DNA from: an uncultured Campylobacterales bacterium
Lineage (GTDB): Bacteria > Campylobacterota > Campylobacteria > Campylobacterales > Arcobacteraceae
Length of the DNA stretch: 64,000 nt
NCBI GenBank assembly: GCA_938084175.1
Contig: CALKDR010000001.1
Coordinates: 1 to 64,000 of the forward strand
Direction of reading: 5' to 3'
Part shown: positions 9,954-19,849 of the stretch, piece after piece
Layout: every line of letters begins with the position of its first letter
How positions within the stretch are numbered: the stretch's first letter is position 1
Position numbers and translations under genes: made by a program
Notes under the pieces: generated by a model
Database searches by the model: none
What the model was told of the DNA's origin: nothing
Seen by the model: the letters and a program-made list of their open reading frames with translations, nothing else

Positions 9954-10421
9954 TTAAGATTTAAATCGATAAGAAACTTGCCCAATATATCCAGCTATTG
10001 CTATACAAGATTTAGCTAGGTTTGAGAAGAAAGTATTGGGCTTATTTTTGTGTTTTATTTCATAGTGATGAATTAACATCCATTTATTAACTACAAATAA
10101 AACAAAACTATCTGCAAAATTAGTAGTTTTAAGTAAATAAATTATAGGATTTAAAACGAATAAATAGCCTGAAAAAGTGGCTTCATCATAAAATGAAGCT
10201 ACATCATTTGTTTCAAAACTATACTCTTCATCACTTAATAAACCTTTAGAATTTAATACACTACAAATTGTGTCTGTTTTCTTAACAGCATCAAGATCGA
10301 TTTTTAGATTTTTTTTACTTAAAAAAAAGCCTATTAATCCAATTGATAAACAAAAAAATAGCCAAGTTATGAATAGTGGTAATGTTATTATATATAGAAT
10401 TATAATTTTAAATTTTTTCAT
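9954..10421 (-). CDS. Hypothetical membrane protein
   Basis: Single ORF with two N-terminal hydrophobic segments; no recognised motif. Confidence 0.6.
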   Translation of the reverse strand: MKKFKIIILYIITLPLFITWLFFCLSIGLIGFFLSKKNLKIDLDAVKKTDTICSVLNSKGLLSDEEYSFETNDVASFYDEATFSGYLFVLNPIIYLLKTTNFADSFVLFVVNKWMLIHHYEIKHKNKPNTFFSNLAKSCIAIAGYIGQVSYRFKS

Positions 10422-10443
10422 GAAGTTTATTAGATTTAAGTAT

Positions 10444-10469
10444 TTAAAATACCTCTAAAGGTATTTTAA
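10444..10469 (-). terminator. Hairpin between glyS and downstream gene
   Basis: 11-bp stem TTAAAATACCT-ctaa-AGGTATTTTAA; adjacent second hairpin AAAGGCaaaGCCTTT overlaps the glyS stop region. Confidence 0.5.
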
Positions 10470-10485
10470 ATAAAGGCAAAGCCTT

Positions 10486-12501
10486 TTATATCGTTATTTC
10501 TTTAATGTCAGCAATTTTTCTAAATGCTTGATATACTAAAGCAATAGTGTTTTTTCTATTTGCTTTAATAGCTTCATCTTCATGATTTACAAAAACTTTT
10601 TCGAAGAAAGTATCAAGTTGTGGTTTCATAGCAAATAATGCTTCTAGTTCTTCATCATATGTAAGATATGATTTTGAAGTAACATCTTTATATTTTGCTA
10701 CAAGCTCTATTTCTGCATCATCTTCTAATAAGGCTTCATTAATTGATAAAGAAGAGTCTAAATTAACATCCTTGATGATATTTGCAACTCTTTTAAATGT
10801 ACTTGCGTATTCCTTAAAAGAATCACTTTGAACAATTGGATTTAAAGCGCAAAGTTTTTGTGAAATTTTATAAATATCTGTTTCACCACTTCCTAAAACT
10901 GCTTTTAATACAGAAGGATTAACATCAAATATTTTAAATAATCTATCATTGAAGAAATCAACTAATTGTTTTTTATCTAGCCCTTTATAATTAGTAGCTA
11001 AAGCATCAATAACTTTTGATAAATCAATTGCTAATTTATGTTCAATTGCAATTTTAACAATACCAGCAGATGCACGTCTTAGTCCAAATGGATCTTTTGA
11101 ACCAGTAGGAATTTTTCCAACTGAGAATAATCCCATTAAGTTATCAAGTTTGTATGAAAGTGCAATAATTGATGAGAACTTTGTAGATGGAAGTTCTGAG
11201 TCTTCACCATCAGGTAAATACTGCTCTTTAAGTGCAGTATAAACATTTTCATCTTCATTTGCTAATTTGGCGTAGTAATAACCCATTAAACCTTGAAGTT
11301 CAGTAAATTCAAATACCATTTCAGACATTAAATCAGCTTTTGAAAGCATAACTGCTTTTTCAATAAGCTCTTGATTATTAACATCAAAAATCTTTGCTAA
11401 ATATTTTGCTATATTTACTTCACGTTCTGATTTTTCATACATTGAACCTAAACCTTCAACAAAAGTCAGTTTTTTAAGTCCTTCATTACATAAACCATTT
11501 GCTAAATCGTTTTTATAGAAAAACATTCCATCAGCTAATCTTGGTCTTAATACTTTCTCATTACCTTCAATAATAAATCCAAAATCTTTAGTTTTAGAGT
11601 TTGATACAACTATGAAATTATTCGTTAAAACTCCATCTTTATAAACTGCAAAATATCTTTGGTGTTCTTTCATAGATGTTACAATAACTTCTTCAGGTAA
11701 TTCTAAAAATTCTTCATCAAACTTACCAATTAAAGCAGTTGGATATTCAGTAATGGCAACAACTTCTTCAAGTAATTCTTCATCAATATCAATTTTAACG
11801 CCATGTTTATTCTCTATATCTTTCATTTGAGCAAGAATTCTCTCACGTCTTTCATTTGGATATAAAATAACTCCATTTTTATCTAATTTACAGAAATAAT
11901 CTCCCGCGAAAGAGTATGAGAAAGGTTCATATGAAACCATTCTATGAGCAAATGAATAGTTTGATGATTTAACACCAAATAATTCAGCTTCTACAACTTC
12001 TTTATCTAAAATTATTGATAAAGATCTAATAGGTCTAATAAAAGAATCGCTTCTATTTCCCCATCTCATTGATTTACCAAAGTTAAGTGAAGACATAAAT
12101 TCATTTACCATATCGTTTAATAAATCTTTTGCATCACTTCCTTTTACTTCTTTTTTAAAGTAAAGAACTTCGCCTCTTCCTTGATCAATTTTATCAAGTT
12201 GTGATACATCTACACCACATTTTTTAGCAAAACCTAAAGCAGCACCTGTAGGTTCACCATCTTTAAAAGCTATCTTAACTGGTGCTCCAAATTGTTCAAC
12301 TATTGAATCTTCTTGAGAGTCTTGAAATTCTCTGTGCCATAATACTAATCTTCTTGGTGTATAATAAAATTCAAAATCTGTTAATAATCTATTCTTTTCT
12401 AAAATATCTGCCCATTTTTTTTCAATATTTGGTAATTCTTTTAAAAATGGAATTGCTGGTAATTCTTCAACACCAATTTCAATTAGTAATGGTTTATTCA
12501 T
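10486..12501 (-). CDS. glyS: Glycine--tRNA ligase beta subunit
   Basis: EIGVEELPAIPF N-terminus, FVEGLGSMYEKSEREVNIA, DPFGLRRASAGIVKI. Confidence 0.97.
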   Translation of the reverse strand: MNKPLLIEIGVEELPAIPFLKELPNIEKKWADILEKNRLLTDFEFYYTPRRLVLWHREFQDSQEDSIVEQFGAPVKIAFKDGEPTGAALGFAKKCGVDVSQLDKIDQGRGEVLYFKKEVKGSDAKDLLNDMVNEFMSSLNFGKSMRWGNRSDSFIRPIRSLSIILDKEVVEAELFGVKSSNYSFAHRMVSYEPFSYSFAGDYFCKLDKNGVILYPNERRERILAQMKDIENKHGVKIDIDEELLEEVVAITEYPTALIGKFDEEFLELPEEVIVTSMKEHQRYFAVYKDGVLTNNFIVVSNSKTKDFGFIIEGNEKVLRPRLADGMFFYKNDLANGLCNEGLKKLTFVEGLGSMYEKSEREVNIAKYLAKIFDVNNQELIEKAVMLSKADLMSEMVFEFTELQGLMGYYYAKLANEDENVYTALKEQYLPDGEDSELPSTKFSSIIALSYKLDNLMGLFSVGKIPTGSKDPFGLRRASAGIVKIAIEHKLAIDLSKVIDALATNYKGLDKKQLVDFFNDRLFKIFDVNPSVLKAVLGSGETDIYKISQKLCALNPIVQSDSFKEYASTFKRVANIIKDVNLDSSLSINEALLEDDAEIELVAKYKDVTSKSYLTYDEELEALFAMKPQLDTFFEKVFVNHEDEAIKANRKNTIALVYQAFRKIADIKEITI

Positions 12502-12649
12502 CTATAGCTTCCTTATCTTGTGTACTTTTTTCATTCTTTTCAATTTTATCTGTATGCTTCTTTATTTGCTGTCTATTAAAGTTAATAATAAACATTGCTA
12601 CCATAATTACGAACATTACAAGTATTACTGTATCTAATATATCTTTCAC
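12494..12649 (-). CDS. Small single-TM protein, 51 aa, overlapping glyS start
   Basis: GTG-start ORF not in supplied track: (V/M)KDILDTVILVMFVIMVAMFIINFNRQQIKKHTDKIEKNEKSTQDKEAIDE; stop overlaps glyS ATG (ATGAATAA). Confidence 0.55.
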   Translation of the reverse strand: MKDILDTVILVMFVIMVAMFIINFNRQQIKKHTDKIEKNEKSTQDKEAIDE

Positions 12650-12718
12650 ATTTATCCTAATATTTTCTTAATAAAAGTAGACATTTTATCTAAAAATCTC
12701 TTAATTATTAAGATTTGA

Positions 12719-13090
12719 TTATTTTATTACTTCTTTATAAATAATTCCATCTATTTCATTCTTTGCAATTTCTTCTATTTCTTCATTTGATTCTATAATA
12801 GCTAATACTTTAGAATCAAACATATAATTATCTGCTATTTTTTGAACACTTTTACTTAATTGCTTATCGCAAATTATATACAATGCATTTAAGGCATTTG
12901 CATAAATAGCTTCTTTAATTGACTTTACTATTACTGCAAAGCTTACTTCATTTAAAGAAGAATATTCTAGTAGATTTTCGTTGTAACGAAATGAAATAAT
13001 ACTATTTGCTCTTGTGTTTTGTATTTCTTCAATAGTCGAAATATTAGTAAAAGTGTTAAATGGAATAATTTTATCCCCTATAAGTATCAT
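12719..13090 (-). CDS. Hypothetical protein
   Basis: 123-aa ORF in co-directional gene block; no recognised motif. Confidence 0.6.
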   Translation of the reverse strand: MILIGDKIIPFNTFTNISTIEEIQNTRANSIISFRYNENLLEYSSLNEVSFAVIVKSIKEAIYANALNALYIICDKQLSKSVQKIADNYMFDSKVLAIIESNEEIEEIAKNEIDGIIYKEVIK

Positions 13091-13098
13091 ACAAACTC

Positions 13099-13338
13099 CT
13101 ATTTTTTAGCTAAACAATCTTTTGAACAGTAATATTTTCCATTACTTACAATTGATTCTTTAGTTGAAATATAAGTTTGACATGTTGGGCATTCAACCAT
13201 TTCATCTTCATATTTTACATTTCTTTTATTTCTTTTATTCTCTTTTTTTATTCCAATATCTTTTTCTCTATTTCTTTTGAAAAAAACAATATATACTAAG
13301 AATAGTACAAGTGCTATTGCTAGTGCTTTTAAAATCAT
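13099..13338 (-). CDS. PP0621-like small membrane-anchored zinc-binding protein
   Basis: N-terminal TM, CPTCQTYI...GKYYCSKDCLAKK. Confidence 0.7.
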   Translation of the reverse strand: MILKALAIALVLFLVYIVFFKRNREKDIGIKKENKRNKRNVKYEDEMVECPTCQTYISTKESIVSNGKYYCSKDCLAKK

Positions 13339-13925
13339 CCTTTGCCTTTTATATATAAATAATTTCTGTCATTCCTATTTACTATTTTATAGTTTTGATT
13401 TACCTTTGCTACTTCTAACTCTTCATTTAACATACTACCTTTATAAAATAAATATGAAGGATTATCATTTACAATATTTTGTGTGATATCTAATAAAAGT
13501 GAAGTATTTGTAACTGCTCTTGAAGTAATTAAATCAACTTTTAAATCTTTTACATTTTCAACTCTCTCACAAATTACTTTTAGATTGTCAAGTTTTAATG
13601 ATGCTTTTACAAAGTTTAAAAAAGCAACTCTTTTTACTCTGGGTTCTATTAAATAAGATTTAACATCTCTATTTGCAATTGCTAATAAAAGTCCAGGATA
13701 TCCAGCACCTGTTCCAATATCAGCAAAACTATCATATTTTTCTATAAAATTTAAAGGATAAATTGAATCTAAAATATTTTCATTTATATCTTCTGTTCCT
13801 AATCTTCCACTTAAATTATGTACTTTTCCCCATTGTTGAAGTAATTTTACAAAAACATTACAGTCTTTATAAAATTTACTGTCAAAGTTAAAATCATTCT
13901 TTTCTAAAAGTTCTTGTAAATTCAT
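13335..13925 (-). CDS. rsmG: 16S rRNA (guanine527-N7)-methyltransferase
   Basis: FADIGTGAGYPGLLLAI and SRAVTN motif. Confidence 0.93.
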   Translation of the reverse strand: MNLQELLEKNDFNFDSKFYKDCNVFVKLLQQWGKVHNLSGRLGTEDINENILDSIYPLNFIEKYDSFADIGTGAGYPGLLLAIANRDVKSYLIEPRVKRVAFLNFVKASLKLDNLKVICERVENVKDLKVDLITSRAVTNTSLLLDITQNIVNDNPSYLFYKGSMLNEELEVAKVNQNYKIVNRNDRNYLYIKGKG

Positions 13926-14500
13926 TACAGCATGTGTCCCATTTGATCTTTTTTTGTATTTAAATAATCTTTATTATATTCGTTGGTTTTTGTAATTGCA
14001 GGAATTCGTTCTACTATTTCAACTCCAATAGTATTTATATAATCTATTTTATTTGGATTATTTGTAATTAATTTTATTTTACTAATATTTAAATCATCGA
14101 ATATATGTTTAACTATTCTATAATCTCTTTCATCATCTTTAAATCCAAGCTCAACATTCGCTTCAATTGTATTTCTACCTTGATCTTGTAAACAATAAGC
14201 ATTTACTTTATTAAGTAAGCCTATATTCCTTCCTTCTTGTCTATGGTATATAACTAAACCACCCTCTTCTCCAATAAAATCTAATGCTAAATTTAATTGA
14301 TTTTGGCAATCACATTTTAAACTTCCTAATGCATCACCTGTTAAGCATTCTGAATGAACTCTTACATGAGGAATTTCAATATTTTCAAAATCCCAACTCA
14401 TAATTGCTAAGTGTTCTTGATTATCGTCTTTATAAGCTTTTATTTTAAATTTTCCATGTTTTGTAGGTAGGTTTGCAATATTTGATTGTATTATATTCAT
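13925..14500 (-). CDS. ribA: GTP cyclohydrolase II
   Basis: HVRVHSECLTGDALGSLKCDCQNQL, IYHRQEGRNIGLLNK. Confidence 0.96.
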   Translation of the reverse strand: MNIIQSNIANLPTKHGKFKIKAYKDDNQEHLAIMSWDFENIEIPHVRVHSECLTGDALGSLKCDCQNQLNLALDFIGEEGGLVIYHRQEGRNIGLLNKVNAYCLQDQGRNTIEANVELGFKDDERDYRIVKHIFDDLNISKIKLITNNPNKIDYINTIGVEIVERIPAITKTNEYNKDYLNTKKDQMGHML

Positions 14501-14559
14501 TGTCTTTAAACCTTATTATTGTTATAATTCGCAGATTATAACCAAAAGAGGTAAATAGA

Positions 14560-15534
14560 ATGTTTAAACGATTTAGAAGATTAAGAATAAATGAAACTTT
14601 AAGAAATTTAGTTCAAGAAACTACTGTAAGACCTGAGGATTTTATTTATCCCTTATTTGTAAGAGAAGGTCAAGGTATTAAAACTGAAGTGTCTTCAATG
14701 CCTGGAGTATTCCAAATGAGTATTGATGAGATTGTAAAAGAGTGTGAATATTTAATAAGTATTGATTTGAAATCAATTATTCTTTTTGCAATTCCTGATG
14801 TTAAAGATTCAGTTGGTAGTGAGTGTTTGTGTGATGAAAGTATAATTTCTAGAACTATAAGAGCAATTAAAGAAAAATTGCCACAAATGTTTATTGTAAC
14901 AGATTTGTGTTTTTGTGAATATACAGATCATGGTCATTGTGGAATACTAGATCCAAAAACTCAAACTGTTGATAATGATAAAACATTAGAGATTTCAGCA
15001 CAACAAGCAATAGTTCATGCCAAAGCAGGAGCTGATATGATTGCACCTTCTGGAATGATGGATGGAATTATAACAACGCTTAGAACTGCATTAGATGAAA
15101 ATGGATATAAGAACTTACCTATTATGGCATATTCGACAAAGTTTGCTAGTGGTTATTATGGTCCATTTAGAGATGTAGCAGAATCAACGCCATCTTTTGG
15201 AGATAGAAGAACATATCAAATGAATCCAGCAAATAGGCTTGAAGCTATTGAAGAGTCATTACAAGATGAAAAAGAAGGTGCTGATATTTTAATGGTTAAA
15301 CCTGCCCTTGCATTTTTAGACATAATTAGAGATATTAGAAATGAAACAAAATTACCTTTATGTGTATATAATGTAAGTGGTGAGTATGCAATGCTTAAAA
15401 ATGCAGGGGCTGCTGGGCTTATTGATTATGAAAGAGTAATGATGGAAACGCTAATGGGCTTTAAAAGAGCTGGAGCAAATATAATCATAACTTACCATGC
15501 TAAAGAAGCTTGTGAGCTAATGAGAAAAGCTTAA
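14560..15534 (+). CDS. hemB: Delta-aminolevulinic acid dehydratase (porphobilinogen synthase)
   Basis: DLCFCEYTDHGHCGI, AGADMIAPSGMMDG, MAYSTKFASGYYGPFRDVAES, YNVSGEYAM. Confidence 0.97.
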   Translation: MFKRFRRLRINETLRNLVQETTVRPEDFIYPLFVREGQGIKTEVSSMPGVFQMSIDEIVKECEYLISIDLKSIILFAIPDVKDSVGSECLCDESIISRTIRAIKEKLPQMFIVTDLCFCEYTDHGHCGILDPKTQTVDNDKTLEISAQQAIVHAKAGADMIAPSGMMDGIITTLRTALDENGYKNLPIMAYSTKFASGYYGPFRDVAESTPSFGDRRTYQMNPANRLEAIEESLQDEKEGADILMVKPALAFLDIIRDIRNETKLPLCVYNVSGEYAMLKNAGAAGLIDYERVMMETLMGFKRAGANIIITYHAKEACELMRKA

Positions 15535-15542
15535 GTGAAATA

Positions 15543-16133
15543 AATAAGCAATACTTATCAAGATGCAATTGAAAACTCTAATATAGTATCTAAAACAGAT
15601 ATTAATGGAATTATTACTTTTGTAAAGGATGAGTTTTGCACAATATCGGATACTCAATAAATGAGCTTTTAGTTAAAAACCACAATATAGTAAGACATCC
15701 AGATGCCTTAGCTTACAAATTTTGAAATACTTTGGAAAACTATTCTTTCAAAACAATCCTATAAAGCTACAGTTAAAAATCTTTCTAAAAATGGTGATAC
15801 AGTTTATTTAAATACCACTATTACACCTATTCTTGATAAGAGTGGAAATATAAAAGGGTGTATAGATATGCGTTATGATGTTACTAAAGAAATACAATTA
15901 TAAAAAACTCTTGAGGAAAGCAAAAAATACTTTTTTTACAATCTAGAATGGCTTCACTTGGGCAAATGACTGGAAATATAGCACATCAATGGAGACAGCC
16001 TTTAACTGAGTTAAACCTTAGCTTATATAATATGAAAAAAACATCATCAATAAATGATTAACAAAAAGTTGATGAGTTATATAAAGATAGTAAAGATTTA
16101 ATTAGCAATATGTCTAATACATAAGAGCATCTG
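15543..16133 (+). pseudogene. PAS-domain sensor histidine kinase remnant
   Basis: Out-of-frame pieces: YQDAIENSNIVSKTDINGIITFVKDEF.., ISGYSINELLVKNHNIVRHPD, ITPILDKSGNIKGCIDMRYDVTKE, ASLGQMTGNIAHQWRQPLTELNLSLYNMKKT; multiple frameshifts/stops, ATPase domain missing. Confidence 0.85.
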
Positions 16134-16136
16134 AAG

Positions 16137-16352
16137 TTACACTTTATAAACTAAATTAGGCAAGACAAGTGTCCTAGGTAATCTGTTGTTGTAAATTTTG
16201 TAAAATTGTAAACAATTTTTTGATTCAACAAATTTTACTTTTTGTTTATGTTCAGCTTTTTTACCAATATTAAAACTCTCAACTAGTCTGTGATAAACTA
16301 TACATCTTGATCTTTTATCTTGATTTGATTTAAGCACTTCTTGTATGTTCAT
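16137..16352 (-). pseudogene. Decayed NrdD-associated small protein followed by an NrdG N-terminal remnant
   Basis: MNIQEVLKSNQDKRSRCIVYHRLVESFNIGKKAEHKQKVKF..; another frame gives FTILQNLQQQ then DYLGHLSCLI*FIK, resembling the radical-SAM activase N-terminus; then sequence ends. Confidence 0.6.
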
Positions 16353-17207
16353 TTTTATTTTCCTTTCCTAATATTTCTTCATCACATTTTGGACAAAACT
16401 CATGTTCTCCATTTAAATAACCATGAATTTCACATACAGAAAATAAAGGTGTTACTGTAATATATGGTAATTTAAAATTTGTGATAGAGTTTTTTACAAA
16501 CTTACACAAGTATCAATTGAAGATAACTTTCCACTCATATAAAGATGTAAATAGGAATTTGATCTTTTAAATCATCAGGAACTGTCCAATCAATTCTAAT
16601 ATTCCTAAAAAATTTGCCATTTGTCCTAAAGCTTCTCTAAAATGTGAAGAGGGAAGAACTTTCAACTCTTCCTCTTACACCATTAAAACCCTCATCAAGT
16701 AAAACCCGTAAAGACCAACCTGCACAATAGCCGCTTAAACAATCTAAATCATGTATATGATAATCTGCATTTCTGTGTGCATATCCTTCTTCTTTTGAAT
16801 AAATCTTATCTAGCCAATAGTTTGCAATTACTTTTCCCGCACTATTATTTATCAAACCTGCATGAGAATATCCTGTATTTGAATTTGCTTTAATACGCCA
16901 ATCACTACCATTTATATATTCTTGTATCGTTTGACTAGAATTTATATATGTAGTATCGCAATCAATTTGTAATATCTGTTCTCTTTAAATTTTATGTAAA
17001 TGTCTATAAACTATAAAAGATTTCATAACATCAAAATATCTAGCTTTATAGAACTCTTTTTTGTCTTATTAACTCAATCACATTAAAAAAAACTGCTTGA
17101 GAATAAACAATATTCACACTTTTAAATGCTTTTTTTATTACGTCTTCTATTTTATAAGGTTCAAACTTTTGTTTGGAACCATCTCTTTTTAAAATCTCTT
17201 CAATCAT
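16345..17207 (-). pseudogene. nrdD: Anaerobic ribonucleoside-triphosphate reductase, internally deleted and frameshifted
   Basis: N-term MIEEILKRDGSKQKFEPYKIEDVIKKAFKS (ATP-cone); LINNSAGKVIANYWLDKIYSKEEGYAHRNADYHIHDLDCLSGYCAGWSLRVLLDEGFNGVRGRVES; C-term FSVCEIHGYLNGEHEFCPKCDEEI; only ~860 bp with several stops. Confidence 0.9.
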
Positions 17208-17419
17208 TTATTTTCCTTAAAAATATTTGTAAGTATAGATGAGATTTTCTTAATACTAAATAACGCAAATTGTCACAAAAGTGTCATTTTATGGGGCATT
17301 TAATAGGTTTTTAAAGAAGTAAATTTTAAAACTTTTATTTAAATAAAGTCAAATTTAAGTTAGTAATAATGCTAAATCCTATAGAATATCAGCTTTTATT
17401 AATTACAGAGGAAATAATT

Positions 17420-18346
17420 ATGAGACATTTCTTAACATTAGCAGACTATACAAAAGAAGAGATTCTAGAAATATTAGAACTAGCTAAACAAATCAAAGAA
17501 GAGACTAAAAACAAAGAATTCAAAGAATATATGCCAAAGCAAACTCTTGGAATGATTTTTGAAAAAAGTTCTACAAGAACTAGAGTCTCTTTTGAAACTG
17601 GTATTTACCAATTAGGTGGAGTTGGACTTTTCCTTTCATCAAATGATATACAACTTGGACGTGGAGAGCCTTTAAGCGATACATCAAGAGTAATATCATC
17701 TATGGTAGATATGGTTATGATTAGAACTTTTGGACATGAAAAAATTGAAGAATTTACAAAATATTCAAAAGTTCCTGTAATAAATGGCTTAACAACAGAA
17801 TATCATCCTGTACAATTAATGGCTGATTATATGACAATACAAGAAGCAGGTTTGGATAAAGATTTAGTAGTAGCATATGTAGGTGATGGAAATAATCTAG
17901 CTCATTCATGGTTAAACTTATGTGCAAAACTTGGATTTGAACTTAGAATTGCAACACCTAAAGGCTATGAAGTAAACTCTGATATTTTAGAGCGTGCAGA
18001 GGAAATGGCAAAACTTTCAGGTGCTAAAATCATTATTGGAAATGACCCAAAGGAAGCTATAAAAGGTTCAACAGTAGTTACTACTGATACATGGGTTTCA
18101 ATGGGACAAGAAGATGAAAAAGAGCAAAGATTAAAAGATTTTGATGGATATATAGTTGATCAAAATATGATGAATATAGCTCAAGATAAAGCAATCTTCC
18201 TACATTGTTTACCAGCTTATAGAGGTTATGAAGTAAGTGAGGAAGTAATGGAAGGCTCTCAAAGTTTAATTTTTGAAGAAGCAGAAAACAGACTACATGC
18301 ACAAAAAGGTGTTATGGTTTGGTTAGATTCAAAGAGAAACTCATAA
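17420..18346 (+). CDS. argF: Ornithine carbamoyltransferase
   Basis: [48 protein letters not shown]; start trimmed from supplied ORF (17369) to [14 protein letters not shown]. Confidence 0.95.
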   Translation: MRHFLTLADYTKEEILEILELAKQIKEETKNKEFKEYMPKQTLGMIFEKSSTRTRVSFETGIYQLGGVGLFLSSNDIQLGRGEPLSDTSRVISSMVDMVMIRTFGHEKIEEFTKYSKVPVINGLTTEYHPVQLMADYMTIQEAGLDKDLVVAYVGDGNNLAHSWLNLCAKLGFELRIATPKGYEVNSDILERAEEMAKLSGAKIIIGNDPKEAIKGSTVVTTDTWVSMGQEDEKEQRLKDFDGYIVDQNMMNIAQDKAIFLHCLPAYRGYEVSEEVMEGSQSLIFEEAENRLHAQKGVMVWLDSKRNS

Positions 18347-18347
18347 G

Positions 18348-19715
18348 ATGATAGATTTTAAAAAATTTGAAAAATACTCAAGACCAGGTCCTAGATATAC
18401 TTCATATCCAACAGCACCTGAATTTTCTGAAGAATTCACACAAGATGATTTAAAAGCATACTACAAAAACCAAAGTGATGATAGAGCACTTTCTATATAT
18501 ATTCATATGCCATTTTGTAGAAGTGCTTGTTATTTTTGTGGATGTAACACTATTTTTACTTCAAAAGAAGAAAAGAAAGTTGAATATATTACATACTTAA
18601 AAAAAGAGTTGAATATATTAAAAAACCATCTAAATACTTCAAGAGAAGTAACTCAAATGCACTTTGGTGGAGGAACACCAACATTTTTCTCTCCGCAACA
18701 ACTTGAAGAGGTTATAAATGCAGTTAAAGAAGTATTTCCAAATTTTAGAGCAGATGCTGAAGTTTCTTGTGAAGTAGATCCAAGATTTTTCACAAAAGAG
18801 CACATGGACGTTTTAAAAGCTGGCGGTTGTAATCGTCTTAGTTTTGGTGTACAAGATTTAGATGAGCAAGTACAAAAAACAATTCATAGAATTCAACCTT
18901 TTGAATTAACTCAAAATGTAATTAAAATAGCAAGAGATGCTGGAATTCACTCCGTTAATACTGATTTAATTTATGGACTTCCTCATCAAACAAAAGAGAG
19001 TTTTAAAAAGACTTTAGAAAAAATGATTACATTAGATACAGACAGATTTGCTGTATTTAATTATGCTCATGTTCCATGGCTTATGAAAACAATGAGAAAG
19101 TTTGATGAATCAACTTTTCCAAAACCTGAAGTTAAGCTTGAAATGTTAAAAGACACAATTGATTTCTTTACATCTAATGGTTATAAAATGGTAGGAATGG
19201 ATCACTTCGCAAAGCCTGAAGATGAGTTATTTAAAGCTATTGAAAAAGGTGAATTACATAGAAACTTCCAAGGTTATACTACAAAAGGTGGAGCAGATTT
19301 AATAGGAATTGGTTTGACTTCTATTGGAAATGGAGTTGATTATTATGCACAGAACTTTAAAGATATTCCTACTTATGAATCTGCTTTAGATAATGGTGAT
19401 TTGCCAGTATTTAAAGGTTACAAATTAAGTGATGATGACCAATTAAGACAATTTGTAATTATGGAACTTATGTCTAACTTCTCTTTAAATATTTCAAGAG
19501 TTGAAAATGAGTTTAAAATTAATTTTAAAGAATACTTTTTGGATGCTATTGAAGCTTTACAAGAATTTGTTGATGCACAACTTGTAGAAATAAATGATGA
19601 GAGTATTCAAGTTTCTCAAACAGGAACTATGCTAATTAGAAATATTTGTATGCCATTTGATGCATATTTAAATAAAATACCTGAAAATAAAAGAAGATTT
19701 TCTAAGACTATTTAG
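18348..19715 (+). CDS. hemN: Oxygen-independent coproporphyrinogen III oxidase (radical SAM)
   Basis: RPGPRYTSYPTAPEF, MPFCRSACYFCGCNTIFT, HFGGGTPTFF, VNTDLIYGLPHQT. Confidence 0.96.
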   Translation: MIDFKKFEKYSRPGPRYTSYPTAPEFSEEFTQDDLKAYYKNQSDDRALSIYIHMPFCRSACYFCGCNTIFTSKEEKKVEYITYLKKELNILKNHLNTSREVTQMHFGGGTPTFFSPQQLEEVINAVKEVFPNFRADAEVSCEVDPRFFTKEHMDVLKAGGCNRLSFGVQDLDEQVQKTIHRIQPFELTQNVIKIARDAGIHSVNTDLIYGLPHQTKESFKKTLEKMITLDTDRFAVFNYAHVPWLMKTMRKFDESTFPKPEVKLEMLKDTIDFFTSNGYKMVGMDHFAKPEDELFKAIEKGELHRNFQGYTTKGGADLIGIGLTSIGNGVDYYAQNFKDIPTYESALDNGDLPVFKGYKLSDDDQLRQFVIMELMSNFSLNISRVENEFKINFKEYFLDAIEALQEFVDAQLVEINDESIQVSQTGTMLIRNICMPFDAYLNKIPENKRRFSKTI

Positions 19716-19730
19716 TCTTAGTTTCTTTTT
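19702..19730 (+). terminator. Rho-independent terminator for hemN
   Basis: CTAAGACT-attt-AGTCTTAG followed by TTTCTTTTT, overlapping the hemN stop. Confidence 0.75.
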
Positions 19731-19849
19731 ATTAAACTGCCGAATTTAACTCTACTACAAGCCCCTTTTATCAACTCTTAACCAACATTTTAGTATATTT
19801 TCTTTTTATTATAAATATTAAAATTTTTTAAACAAAAGGTTATATAAAA

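Noticed and set aside
12282-12671. Plus-strand 129-aa ORF
   Set aside because: Antisense to glyS and the coupled small ORF; Leu/Ile/Ser-rich shadow of AT-rich coding sequence.
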